A stretch of 64,000 nucleotides of DNA from Cladopsammia gracilis (lineage: Eukaryota; Cnidaria; Anthozoa; Scleractinia; Dendrophylliidae), in the NCBI GenBank assembly GCA_022457155.1, contig JAJGOT010000132.1:1096001-1160000 (forward strand), written 5' to 3'. The notes beneath the pieces are model-generated. The model did no database searches and was not told where the DNA came from. It was given only the letters and a program-made list of their open reading frames with translations. The translations under genes were made by a program, and so were the position numbers. The first letter of the stretch is position 1. Every line of letters starts with the position of its first letter. This document shows, in pieces, positions 18,250 to 29,500 of the stretch.

Positions 18250-19740
18250 GTTTCCTTCTGTTTACTCCCTATATATAAACGAGTTGATGCGATACAAAAA
18301 CCAACTTGACTGAACCTTACGGTTAAGTTCCCGTTTTCATGGTTTTATCAAAACCCAATCAGATTGACTGCATGTTACTGATCGAGAGGAAAATATATAG
18401 AATCAAATCGTCACCAGCGATAATGCACTTCAGTAACAATAAAAAAATAATCTGGTGTCTGCAAACATTGAAAATACAGTGGCAAGAAAATAAGAAAATA
18501 GATCTTAATTAAAACAGGAAAATCCCTGACTGTATATTAAGCGGGTATATATTACCTAAGCATGCGACTTAACATGTAACTATGTCTTAAGAACAGTTTA
18601 TACTCCTCAATGAGCACAGAAGACACATTCATGTTAAATTTTGCCTATATGGGGTTCTATTCTATCTAATTCTATTTTAAAGTACGTATTCTTACCATTC
18701 GCGTTTAGAGCCATGTGAAATTACACTGCTTAGAATCCTCACATCATGTCAGACAGTGACCGTAACATCTGGTACGACGCGCTTATAACCGTTTTAAATA
18801 TTTTCAATTTGATAAGTATGTATTAACATTTAATCAACAAACGGTTTCCGTTTCCTTTTTGTCGGATTAAGTTGGGTTTATCACTCAGATGTTTTTATTG
18901 GAGGAAACTAAGAATTTTTATTAAGTTTATAAGTGCATATTCATTGGTAATAGTCTTTGTACTTAAAACGGCTTTAAAAAATAGAATGGCACATTTTTTT
19001 TTTGCCCGGCTTCAGGAAATACAAATCTACATGACTAATCTTTTAAGTCAGGCACCAGTTTACCCAATAAATTTATTAAAATGCTTGCCCTACTTTATGA
19101 AATTTTAAAGGTTATTAAATTTAATTTAACCAGTTTTGTCAGATTTATCTGTCTTGTCTCTCGCAGTTCGAATGAGCACGGCCATTCTTTTTTGTTTCAT
19201 TCATTCATTCATTTATTTTATTTATTTATTTATTTATTCAGTTGCATACAAATGGTAATGCAAAAGGTTTACAGCAAAAAAAAAAATAAATAAATAAAGA
19301 AAAAAAAATAAAGAAAAATATAGCAAATTAAGCAGATAAATGTGATGCGCACACAAACAGATTCCTGTAACTTAACAGTGTGGTTCATTTTAATTTGCTC
19401 TAAATTTTGACATGTCATTATTCTTGATGACACGACGAAGAGAGAATCTTATAGTTGAGTAAAATAAGAAATATTTTGGAGACAACTTGCCAAGGGGGTC
19501 GTCGTTTAACTACGAAAAACAAACCATAATAATAAGAAAGAAAGAAAATCCCGCATTTACTCGAATAAAATACCCGGGGTCATTTATTACATTACCAACA
19601 CATATACACAAAATACCGGAATCAGACGAAATAAGCAATCCCTCCCCATAAATCCCCCAGGCATTAATTTCTGTGGCCTACGCTGAACGCGGGAGATGCA
19701 TGCGTGATTAAGGAGGCATGGGGCGCGAAAAGGAAAGGGA
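18250..19740. other. Intergenic, nothing recognised
   Basis: AT-rich DNA with short runs of T and A near 18990 and 19210-19310. No supported gene or bounded element. Confidence 0.35.
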
Positions 19741-19741
19741 G

Positions 19742-19778
19742 GGCAACCTCGTTCCCAGGGTCTCTGACCCCGGGAAAA
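19742..19778 (+). repeat. Fragment of the family G terminal repeat
   Basis: Matches the CAACCTCGTTCCCAGGGTCT terminus of the transposon at 24613-25874. Only one end survives. Confidence 0.6.
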
Positions 19779-19853
19779 ATGTTCAAAAACCTGCGTGGCA
19801 CTTGTGACAAAGTAAATAATGGAAAATGTTGAAAGTGTCAAAAATTAGAAATG

Positions 19854-19890
19854 TTTCAGACGTTTCGGGCTTAGCCCTTCTTCAGTGAAA
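19854..19890 (-). ncRNA. Hammerhead-ribozyme-like hairpin (candidate)
   Basis: On the minus strand: TTTCA, then CTGAAGA, one extra A, a GGGC-TAA-GCCC hairpin, GAAACGTC and TGAAA. This fits a minimal type I hammerhead: CUGANGA and GAA core boxes, stem II, palindromic ACGU stem III, GUC site and 5-bp stem I (UUUCA/UGAAA). The extra base before stem II is non-canonical. Such motifs are known in Penelope-like elements. Confidence 0.5.
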
Positions 19891-19899
19891 TGTCAATTT

Positions 19900-22440
19900 T
19901 AAACGGTTGACAATAAGAAGAAGGAGAAGAATAAGAATAAGAAGTTTATAACCAATCACAGCGTTTGCGGTGCAAAAAGGCAAATTTGTAGCTCCTGGGA
20001 AAAGGTAGGTCTGGACCTCCTTATGCTTGTACCCTTTGTACACTCACTTCTCACCCCCTCATTAAAACCACTATTCCTTCTGTTATAGTTCCTTTCTCCT
20101 CTGTCAGCAAGCACGCCTCCCCTCACCCCCCGCCTCCCCACTCTGAATATGCATTATGCGTCCATTTAGTTTGACATTGCAGGCGATCTAATAGCAGACC
20201 AGGAGTTTATCAAGCGCTTTATTTTTCTTTGTGTATGCGAACTGAGAGGTGTCATAGATCAGAACTTTCCCTCGTTTGCCACATACAAATCATACTTATC
20301 TAATATCAGAGTGGCCATTTTAGACGAATTCTTCCATATATGCGCAATTCATCACAAATCTGCGGTCCCGGACAAGCGCAGTAGTGTGTTTACATTATAA
20401 GCAAATAGAATTTTTTTCTATAAATATGATGGAGAAAGACTTAGGTTTACAGGCACTTGACCAAGTTTCTGTTTTCTATAACTCGCATTCAGCTGCACTA
20501 GCTACGGTCCTTATCTCTTTGGTCGAGCAGAAACAGCCGGCAGCCGGGGTCACTGGAATGAAACGCGCGAGCTATCTCTTCTGCGCGGAAATTCGTTCGA
20601 CTGTCCCTTAGAGACGATTCTGCTAGTTGTATATCGTTCCTTCCCTTGTTGTTTAATTCTATGAACTAGTATATGGTTTCTTGTAAGCTGAGCTAAGCTG
20701 CAAAATTTCCGAAGGAATATGTTTGCCTTCACGGTCAGTTGGCGCAATTTATCCTATCCATAACATTTTAGGCACAGTCTTGAAACAGCGAATAGTAAAA
20801 TCCGCCAGAGAAAAATAAGCGAGTTTCAAGCGTCTAAATTCCCTACCTTATATAGTTTGTACTTTGTTTGATTTAGGAACTGAACACGGTAATAAAACTA
20901 GTAGACTGGCAAGCCAAGAATAGTTTTCTATTAAATACAAGGTCTGTAATACTCACCCGTTTAGTCAAGTTAAAGGTTGGACGGCAAATGACAATCGTTC
21001 ATGTTCTACCTCACTTGAAGTGAAGTAAAACAGCTAACGTCTAGTGCACGCTGTTCTCTTGAGATCCTCATCAACTTGTTTCCCATCTTCCGCTGTTTTT
21101 CCACACAAGCTGGAGTTTTGCAAATTTACTTTTCATACAATTCTAGATCAACAAGCGATGCGGAAGTCTCATGCAAATATTTGAGGCCACTAATAAATGA
21201 AATCCTTCTCAATTCAACACTGGGTCCACAACGTGGCTAGGTAAACAGGTCAGCCGGTGCCTATTTTGTCGCCGAGCTTTATACAAAGATTTCTTTTGTA
21301 ACCACCTGTATTGTACCGCATGCATCCTATACAACAGCTACTAATGATTTCTCGGCAATCATTTCAGTCGAAAACGTCTAGAAAAAAATATATTTGCTTT
21401 TTCGGGATCAAATGTTACAAAACGTCATGTTTCGTCAAATGTTTGCACTCATTCGCAAAACATGACATTTTGGAGACAAATTGTCACAGTCTACAGGATA
21501 TAATTAAACTTTTGGGCGAATTTTGTTTGATTTATCTTGAAAGGCGAAGCGGGTTATTGCAAAAAAAAGGGCGAGCTAGTTTTCAAAAGTATAATACATC
21601 TTGCTGGGTGAGGTTCCTTTGCTTGCTGTGCCGCTTAATAGACTTAAGATGTCCAAAAAGCTACAAGTCATTAACATTGATGAACACGAAAGGAAAAAGA
21701 TTCAAAAGAAATTATTCTAATAACTAAGTTTAGCATTTCATTGATTGACGTTTCATAGTTTTGTTGTTCAAAAAAATGGTTATTAAAAAGACATTCGTTC
21801 CCATGCACCTGTTTTGTCAAATCCATTTTTTACGCCGTAAAACATGTCAGTACTGTAGGCGCCGGCGCTCATTACTTTTAATGAAATGAAAGATGACTCA
21901 TGTAGCTTGTTACTTGAATTAATTAAGCTCCATGTACATCTAGTGATAAAATTGTTGCAACAAGACATTTATTGCGAAGTTGAAAGATTGTTAAATATAA
22001 ACGATACTTTCATTACCTGGTGGAAGAAACCCTTATATAGATGCAATTACATGAATAGTTGTCTTGTGGTCCGTTTGTTATTTCATGAATACCATTAGGT
22101 TTTTTATTATTACAAGCTCATGAATATTCTATAAAAACTGGTTATTTTGTCTTTTTGCGATTTAATAACCAAAGTTTATTTCATCGTACTGTGCGGTAAA
22201 ACGTTTCTTTTACCGCTGGGAAGTATCGACGACAGCTGTCACAGTTCAAAGGGTGTGTAAAGGTGCAAAGAAAGGCCATAAAAATACAATGGAAATGGCT
22301 GTTGAGGACATAACAAAGCACTGTTCAAGAAACCTGAATCGTACCTTAGTAATCTATTTGCCCGAATGAGCGCCGCCCCCGAATAAGCGCCACACCCCTC
22401 AACAACAACGCGGCGCTTTTTCGAAGCACTTGAGTTATCA
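19900..22440. other. Intergenic, nothing recognised
   Basis: No bounded element found. The longest unspliced frame is 138 codons at 21311-21727 on the plus strand. It is basic and Cys-rich in parts, matches no family I know, and has no supporting splice or promoter signal. Confidence 0.35.
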
Positions 22441-22442
22441 TT

Positions 22443-22786
22443 AGGGAGCTTACGCAACGTCGACGGCAACGGCAAGGATTCGTGCTATTTTGAACTACTT
22501 TGCAGTTGTTCCAATTTGTTTAGTTTGTTTGATGTGTCTGGATTGTCCAGGACCTGAATTTGAAGGGATGGCTTTCCAGTTCAAATGGAGAAAGGAAAAT
22601 TAATCGTCGTGTGTTCATGTTCTCCACAAAACCTATAATTTGATCATTTGACGTTGTTGTTTTGTAGGAACGGCAAAGAAATGTACCAAAATATAAAACG
22701 CACGTGCAGAGGCATTGCTTTCGCTCATTAAACCTATTGTTTTGTGCCGTTCTCGCAGCCGACGCCGTCGTGGTTGCGTATAACCG
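22443..22786. mobile_element. MITE with TTACGCAACGNCGACGGC-type termini
   Basis: The left end GGGAGCTTACGCAACGTCGACGGC and the right end GACGCCGTCGTGGTTGCGTATAAC are inverted, imperfect copies. The interior is non-coding although frames on both strands happen to be open. Confidence 0.6.
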
Positions 22787-23510
22787 TCCTCTGCAGGCAA
22801 CTCTTTGGGCGGCTGAGTAAGAGACTGTTAAAGAGGACAAAAATGTTACTGACTAGGATGGGGGTGGCAACGCTTGTTAAATGTTTCGACTTTGCAAAGC
22901 GGCGCTTTTTAAGGTGGCTCGACTGGGTTTTTTGGCGACACAACATCCCAACTTTGAACGACTGATACTTCACTTCACTTCTATACTATACTTCTATACT
23001 AGAGATGAAATGAACTTTCCAAAAAACTAGATTTGATGGACATCGGTGTTACCATAACAACGATGTGACGACGTTATGGTTTTTGCACATAAGTAATTTT
23101 CTCAACATCTTGACAAACGACTGAATGCCGCTTAAAGTCTAGATGTAAGTCTTCAAGAATGCAAAGTTTGAAAAACTTCTATGAGAGCGCTTTCGACAAA
23201 ATATTGGGTTGAATATTTTCCATAAAAAAATTAAAGATTTGCATTACTTTTTGTTAATTCGTCGATGCCAGCGTTTTCCAGATTTATTGAAACAATATTT
23301 ATACCATATATTATTCATGTGTCATAAAACTACATTCCTTGAAGGTTTCATCCTGTTTGCTTCACTAGATCAGAAGCAAAGTCTATACATACACAAGTAG
23401 AAATTTTGTTAGGGAAGCGTTTATTTTAAAACTAGTTGTTGAATAAGAAATAGCACACAAACTGCAGTGACAAACATGACAATAGAACGCATGTTGGAAA
23501 ACAAAATATT

Positions 23511-23553
23511 AACTTGACGTTTCGTATGTTACAACATACATCCTCAGAAGTGA
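23511..23553 (-). ncRNA. Hammerhead-ribozyme-like hairpin, copy in left terminal repeat
   Basis: Minus strand reads ACTT, CTGAGGA, an extra T, a GTATG/CATAC stem II, GAAACGTC, AAGT. Stem I would be ACUU/AAGU. Same layout as at 19854. Confidence 0.5.
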
Positions 23554-23654
23554 CCGTTTAGAATACAAGTAACAACTAAATTTAAATGAATAATAAGTAA
23601 CTAATTAACAACAACAATAGCATAAGATGAGAAAAATTTGCATATAAAAGATGC

Positions 23655-23875
23655 AAACTAATAAAGAATTTCTGTAAGAATCCAATATCCAGTGATGTTT
23701 TGTTGAAGCGTGATAGATCCCTCTCGTAATTCCTGACAATTTTCAAGGTGTCTTGGCCATACCGCATGTAAATAGTATCGTAAAAATTAATTCTCCTTGG
23801 CCATCGTAGCTTAATAAGAAATAGCACACAAACTGCAGTGACAAACATGACAATAAAACGCATGTTGGAAAACAA
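23655..23875 (-). pseudogene. N-terminal remnant of a Penelope-like polyprotein
   Basis: The frame starts inside the right-hand terminal repeat with a hydrophobic segment (VMFVTAVCVLFLI). It continues with TLKIVRNYERDLSRFNK and SLDIGFLQK, which resembles the Lys/Arg/Glu-rich region that precedes the reverse transcriptase in Penelope-like proteins. After FLQK it runs into the second terminal repeat, so the reverse transcriptase and endonuclease are deleted. Confidence 0.55.
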
Positions 23876-23881
23876 AATATT

Positions 23882-23924
23882 AACTTGACGTTTCGTATGT
23901 TACAACATACATCCTCAGAAGTGA
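23882..23924 (-). ncRNA. Hammerhead-ribozyme-like hairpin, copy in right terminal repeat
   Basis: Identical over the motif to the copy 371 bases to the left, as expected for a direct terminal repeat. Confidence 0.5.
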
Positions 23925-24125
23925 CCGTTTAGAATACAAGTAACAACTAAATTTAAATGAATAATAAGTAACTAATTAACAACAACAACAATAACATAAG
24001 ATGAGATTGAATTTTTTTAAAATTCTTTTGATCTAAAGTTTAACATGTTATTCAGGAAGCTTTTCGGCCAACCTGTTTTCTGAATTTCTTGAATCAGAAA
24101 ACTAATAATTGATAGAAACTATTTT

Positions 24126-24612
24126 GTGATTTCCGAATCAGAAATCAGGGGTATTATTACTTACAACATGAACGATGTTGTGACCAGAAGCCGAAACAAG
24201 TCAAAAGATCCTATTACTACGGTACACAAAAGAGATGTTTTCATCGTTTTGCCTTATCTAGGGTTCCACAGTAAAGTCATTACACAGCAACTTAAATCCT
24301 GTATCTGCAAGTTCTATGGTTGTCTTAACCTTAGAATTATTTTTCGAAACACTCGCCGGATTAAGTCTTTTTTCCCCTACAAGGAAAGACTTAGCCGCTC
24401 TCTCATGCCAAAGGTCGTTTACAAGGTAAGCTGCTGGGATTGTGGCGATTTTTACATTGGAAAAACAAAGCGTCGATTACATGACAGAAAAACTGAACAT
24501 TTTAAAGCACTCACGAAGGGTTGTCACGCATCAGCCATTGCAGATCATATGACTTCAACGGGCCTCAACATGAAATGGGATCATTTTGAAATTTTAACAA
24601 CTGGGCGGTCGG
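24126..24612 (+). pseudogene. Penelope-like retroelement, C-terminal GIY-YIG endonuclease part (5' truncated, interrupted)
   Basis: An open frame reads through a connector region into the endonuclease: YKVSCWDCGDFYIGKTKR, then RKTEHFKAL and a CHASAIADH segment. The two Cys and following His fit the zinc-binding pattern of Penelope-like endonucleases, and YIG with a downstream Arg marks the GIY-YIG fold that nicks target DNA. No reverse transcriptase lies upstream; the frame abuts oppositely oriented terminal repeats. It is broken at 24612 by the insertion that follows, and its last codons resume at 25875. Confidence 0.85.
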
Positions 24613-25874
24613 CAACCTCGTTCCCAGGGTCTCTCTTCTTCCCGCCCCCTGGAGCGAGAGAGAGAGAGACCCTGGTTGGGTCTGGTCACGTGTCTCCCAG
24701 AATCTGGGAGATTCCAATTAAAGGACACGGGGGAGGGGCGGCAAAGTGTGAAATTTGTCTGCTCTAGCTGGGCATTGCGAAACAAATGCAAAAGCGTTCG
24801 GCGGCTCGCGACAAAATGTGAAGCGGCGGTCATCCGCAGACTTCGAACATATCCACATGGTCTGGTTCTGAAAGTGTAAGTTGCTTTAGGATCAGAGGAA
24901 TTATCATGGCGCTTTTGAACTTGCTGCGGAATGCAATCCAATTTTATTACTTGACGCCGCTAAGCTCGCGCTCTTGATTTATGGCATTGTTCCGGACTGG
25001 GATGAATTATCGCTACATACTGCTTAACAGGCGATATTCAAGCTTCATTCGAAAGGCCCATTAAAGTGCTGCCGTCTGTACTCGGGCGATGGCAAAGCAA
25101 GAACTGAGAAGCGGCCGCCACGGAACCAATGTTTGCCACGCTGATCAACAGTACACTTTTATAACAGGAAACGATCGAGAGAAGACAATGATAGCTTTTA
25201 TTCTTCGTGTGTGAGGCATGTTGTTTAGTTCAATTTTCACCAGTTCCAGTCGTTTGAATGTCTATACATTGTTCATTTATATACTAGTGAATTTTTGAGC
25301 AACAACAATTTGTTTATTCGCTTTTGTTTGAATCGTTTGACTGAACCGTTTCGTTATTTCAATTTTAGGGCTTTGTTCATATTATGTTCAGTTCGAAAAT
25401 TATAAGCTGTTAAGATCTTTTGTCCCTATTTATTCAGTTATAAACGGCAGGCATAACATAAACAGCAAAAATGAAGCACTTTTTACGGCCAAAGATATTT
25501 CATAACATCCCTATTCGGTTGACGATAAGCCTGGGATGTTTTTAATATCTGTTTTATTCCGCGTCTTGCTATAATCACAGAGAATTGTTTACGTCTTTTA
25601 TATATATCTTGCAATACAGATTCCTATTTTCAACAAGAGGTTATGGAACATGGAACATATTTCACAGCCATAGCTGAATAACAGTCGAGCACAGCACGCG
25701 TACGAGCCTAGCCACTGTACAGAAAACATCAAAAACAAGACAACGTTACAAATACTGTCTACCCCTCCTTAGGATTATAATTGTCCACCAGACACGTGAC
25801 CAGACCCAACCAGGGTCTCTCTCTCTCTCTCGCTCCAGGGGGCGGGAAGAAGAGAGACCCTGGGAACGAGGTTG
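24613..25874. mobile_element. 1.26-kb TIR transposon (family G), non-autonomous, 9-bp TSD GGCGGTCGG
   Basis: Terminal inverted repeats of about 80 bases start CAACCTCGTTCCCAGGGTCT and end with the reverse complement. The target GGCGGTCGG is duplicated at 24604-24612 and 25875-25883. A 9-bp duplication fits Mutator-like or Merlin elements among others; the superfamily is not settled. The interior has no transposase frame. It interrupts the Penelope-like endonuclease frame. Confidence 0.9.
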
Positions 25875-26245
25875 GGCGGTCGGATACCCATTGTAGAATT
25901 AAGGAGACATTATTGATTAAGGATTTAAAACCAGCTTTAAATGAAAATGTGGGTAGTGAGAAACTTTTCTTTCCTTTACTACCCTTGTATATATGTTTAT
26001 ATTTTCTAGTAGACTTTAAGATAGGTCTGTATATTATCATTTTTTCACTATTGTCATTTCTTTTAATTAGGTTCCACTCTTTCTCCATAGCATTTAAATT
26101 TTATTGTATTTTATCCAACCGTTACTTCTGAAGATGAATGTTATAGCATACAAAACGTCAAGTCATTAATCAAAGTTTTTTACAATATGCGTTGTTTTGT
26201 CATGTTTATAACCGTAGTGTGTATTTTATTTCTGTTAAAGTCTCA
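25875..26245 (+). mobile_element. Penelope-like element, 3' continuation and terminus
   Basis: The host frame resumes after the duplicated target (CRIKETLLIKDLKPALNE) and decays. Downstream, 26122-26245 matches the terminal repeats at 23441 and 23812 in inverse orientation, including the hammerhead-like block. Confidence 0.8.
26122..26164 (+). ncRNA. Degenerate hammerhead-like motif
   Basis: ACTT, CTGAAGA, a weak stem II, AAAACGTC, AAGT. The G before AA in the second core box has become A, so this copy is probably dead. Stem I complementarity is kept. Confidence 0.45.
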
Positions 26246-26467
26246 ATAAGGTGTCCGATGTCCTTCTGGATGGCATGATTTGAGCTTGACCCCTACCAAA
26301 CCTGCGCACGTATTGCGTGCCTATATTTTGACTTGTCAGCGGTATTCCACCCGGAAATTCCAATGGACATCATGTGGTAAGAGATGGGAAGGGCTTGCTG
26401 TGTAAATGTAATGTTTTGAAGTTTTTAAAATGCTTTAACAAACGGAGAATTAAAGCTCCAACTAAAA
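26246..26467. promoter_or_regulatory. Presumed DOCK 5' flank / 5' UTR
   Basis: The 220 bases between the Penelope tail and the start codon begin with a dispersed-repeat fragment (GTCCTTCTGGATGGCATG). No TATA box is evident. The start codon has A at -3. A transcription start cannot be placed. Confidence 0.3.
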
Positions 26468-26510
26468 ATGACAATCTGGAAAGCACTCAAGACTCCTCAG
26501 CTTGGAGTAG
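26468..26510 (+). CDS. DOCK1-like: DOCK exon 1 (residues 1-14, start codon)
   Basis: ATG with A at -3; encodes [14 protein letters not shown], matching the MT-W...K...GV pattern of the family's N-terminus. Ends phase 1 at GTGGGT. Confidence 0.85.
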
Positions 26511-29500
26511 GTGGGTAGTATGAGCGATATCCGTGTTAATTTCCGCGATGTTTTGCTTGCTCCGTGTCACGTTAAAGAAAGTGTTACTCGCTCTCCGTGC
26601 TTCTTGTAATACGTTCTCATTTATTTAGTCATCTACAACTACCATGGAAAAGGCATGTATCAACTGAAACTTCAACTTGGCGAGACTGTTCAAATACTCG
26701 AGGAGAGCTCAGGTAATCACAACAAATCACAGCATGAAAACCGAAAGTGTACTGAAACTATTAAGCTTTATTATTTGGCAAATGGTCATCTCGGAATTCA
26801 TTTCTTTAGCAACAGGTCTGTCCGTCCATCTTGGGACTTTAATCCACATCATTTCGTTTCCAGAAAAGAAGAGAATAGAAGTTTTATTTAAAAACATTTT
26901 CAAAGTTCTAATTCAGCTGCGATTAACACAACATCCCTTGCAATTTGCCCCGTGGGAAGGCGCGCCGTTTGGGTTTCGAACCCGGACCCGGTTTTGGAAG
27001 CTAGGGTAGAGGTGGGGGGTGGGGGGGGGGGGGGGGGGGGTGGGGAGTTATAAGTCTTTTTTTTAAAGATTAATAATTCTCCATTAGAGTGGTTTTCAAT
27101 TGACTGTCATTACTCTAGTAATGAACCTTAATTACTGTAGCCATTCTCGGCAAATGCAGACTATCCAGTGAGCTAATCAGAACTTGAGGCAAATACATGT
27201 AGCCTGCTCAAATCATGGGAAAATGCGTGTTAGCAAGCCATGATTGTTTTTGAGGGGGAGGGAATTTAATGAAATCTGAGACTTGCAGAGACACTGAGAC
27301 CTGGTTTAAATATCCAACCCCGAGACACAGTGGTCCAAAAATCTGAGCCCAAGACAACAAACTATAGTGAATTAACAACAGTTTTACTCACGGTGGTTTG
27401 TTAGTTTTTCGTTAGTACTTAACACAGATAAACCGTGTTGCTTGATGAATTGCAAGCTTCTGGCAAAACTCCTCTGACCTCATTTGTACTTGTAAAATTC
27501 AAAACTCATTTTACTCTAAAATAAGGCTAAAGGGCTAATTAATATCAATATAAAAGAATAATAAATTGGCCACCATTTTTGAATGAGGGCTATGTCAAGG
27601 TCCAAAGTGCAGTTCTGAATGTCACTTGCCAAAATGAGGAGTGTTGTCAAAATTGAGTTTCCAAGTTCCTTTTTGTTATTATTTCCTTTATATACGTTGG
27701 ATAATTAATTAAATAATTATTTTGGATTCAGGGTGGTACCGAGGATTTTCTTTGAGGAACAAAGGTTTCAAGGTCTGTATAAAAATGTGAACAATGTCAT
27801 TTAAAAAATAGGGTATATTTCAATATGTAACAAGGTTCAGTTTCTTTTCTATGTAAAGATACCACAAATTTTGCTAAAAATGTTTGAGGTGTCATCCATA
27901 TATTTCATTAAATTTTCCCATTATTATTTCATTCATATTATTAGATGAGTATTATATATAGTGAACATATTCCTAAGTGACTGCCAGTAGGCAGGTCCAG
28001 AGTTGTGAACAGGCAAAGGTATATGGCTGTTGCTGCCCAGGAGGTGGGGGATGGGGACAAAGGGACATGGTTGTTGCTGCCCATGGGGTGGGGGTGGGGG
28101 ATGGGGGCAAAGGAATATGGTTGTTGCTGCCCATGGGGTGGGGGTGGGGGATGGGGATAAAGGGACATGGCTGTTGCTGCCCATGGGGTGGGGGATGGGG
28201 GCAAAGGGACATGGCTGTTGCTACCCATGGGGTGGAGGTGGGGATGGGGCAAAGGGACATGGCTGTTGCTGCCCAGGAGAGGTGGGATGATGGCAAAGGG
28301 GCATGGATGTTGCTGATGGAAGGCAGGGGGAAAGGGACATGGCAGTTGTTGCCCAACAAGGGGAGGGATGGAGAGTGGGGGTTTAGCATGAAATAGGTGG
28401 CATATAATCAAAAGACAACAAAATGGCCAACTGCCAGTTCCTTCCTGCATTTAATTCCACTATTTACTGACACAACTTCTCTAGGGTTAATAGCCCATAA
28501 ATTGTGTTCTTTGAATTTACTTTATGCAGCCAGGGCAGGAAAAACCTTTTTCTTGATTGTGCAAAGTTAGTTTAACTTTACGATCATGTTCACAACCTTG
28601 TTGATATTAATTAAAAATATTTATTTAGTAACATCAATACTTTTTTGGATTGAAATGCCATTAAATGTAATTCCAGTACAAGTTAACAGTCAGTCTGAGA
28701 GTCTTCCTGTTAATTTTCAGGGAATATTTCCTATGACATATATCTATGTCAAGGATAACAAAGATGAGCCCTCAAGGTATTTACTGTTGGATTAAATATT
28801 TATAGCCAATTACAATTAACAGTTAAATATCCTCTCCCTTACATGTACCTCTCTCTTGCTCTCCCCACAATGTAGGGGGCTGCAAGAAAAAAAGTTACTT
28901 TTTTATAGAAGCTAGGTAAAACAATAGCCTGCTAATACAGCTCCTCTTATCGCTCCTGGTCACTAGGGGCTTTCACGCGATAGAGTGTCCTAGTGGCTGG
29001 GAGCAATGACGAGGCAGCTGTATTATTACTTTATTATTACGGTACATGCTGCTATACATGAAAGCCCCTCCATGGGTGTTTGCGATAAAATCAAAGTCAT
29101 GACAAAGGATGATCTCAGGAACAGGAGTGAGGATTTACAAATGGTCATGGTCAGAAAGTAGTTATTAATGTGTCAGAACTAGAAAAAGAATGTGAGTAAA
29201 TCTTCAGTCATCTTTTTAGCATGTTTCTTATGACAACAATGATCATTAACATTAGTCCATAATTTCTTCACGGCGAATCCAGATTGCTGAGTCATTGCTT
29301 TAATATAAAGAGGGGGTCGAATTAATATCAAGAACATGGGCAGGCACTTAAAATCATAAAATTCCTGGTGTTAAGAAACAATGTATTGGTTAAGCAATGA
29401 AATCAAAGTCTATAGTTACCATAGAGAGGTACTTGCATTAGATGTTCCTGAAAATTTTCCTACATGCATTCTTTTCTTCACGATGTACTATTGCTATTAA

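Larger units (their letters stand above)
23441..24006 (-). mobile_element. Penelope-like element fragment: two direct terminal repeats, minus orientation
   Basis: About 194 bases from ATAAGAAATAGCACACAAAC occur at 23441-23634 and again at 23812-24006, offset 371 bases. This fits the pseudo-LTRs of Penelope-like elements. Each contains a hammerhead-like block. Between and within them is an N-terminal retroelement frame on the minus strand. Confidence 0.75.

Noticed and set aside
22520..22973. Overlapping frames on both strands of 73-106 codons
   Set aside because: They lie mostly inside an inverted-repeat MITE and show no domain.
24594..24941. 115-codon minus-strand frame rich in Arg and Pro
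   Set aside because: It translates the terminal repeat and interior of the 24613-25874 transposon without transposase motifs.
27933..28450. Several Pro/Gly-rich frames of up to 169 codons
   Set aside because: All are readings of the 28022-28362 minisatellite in different frames and strands.
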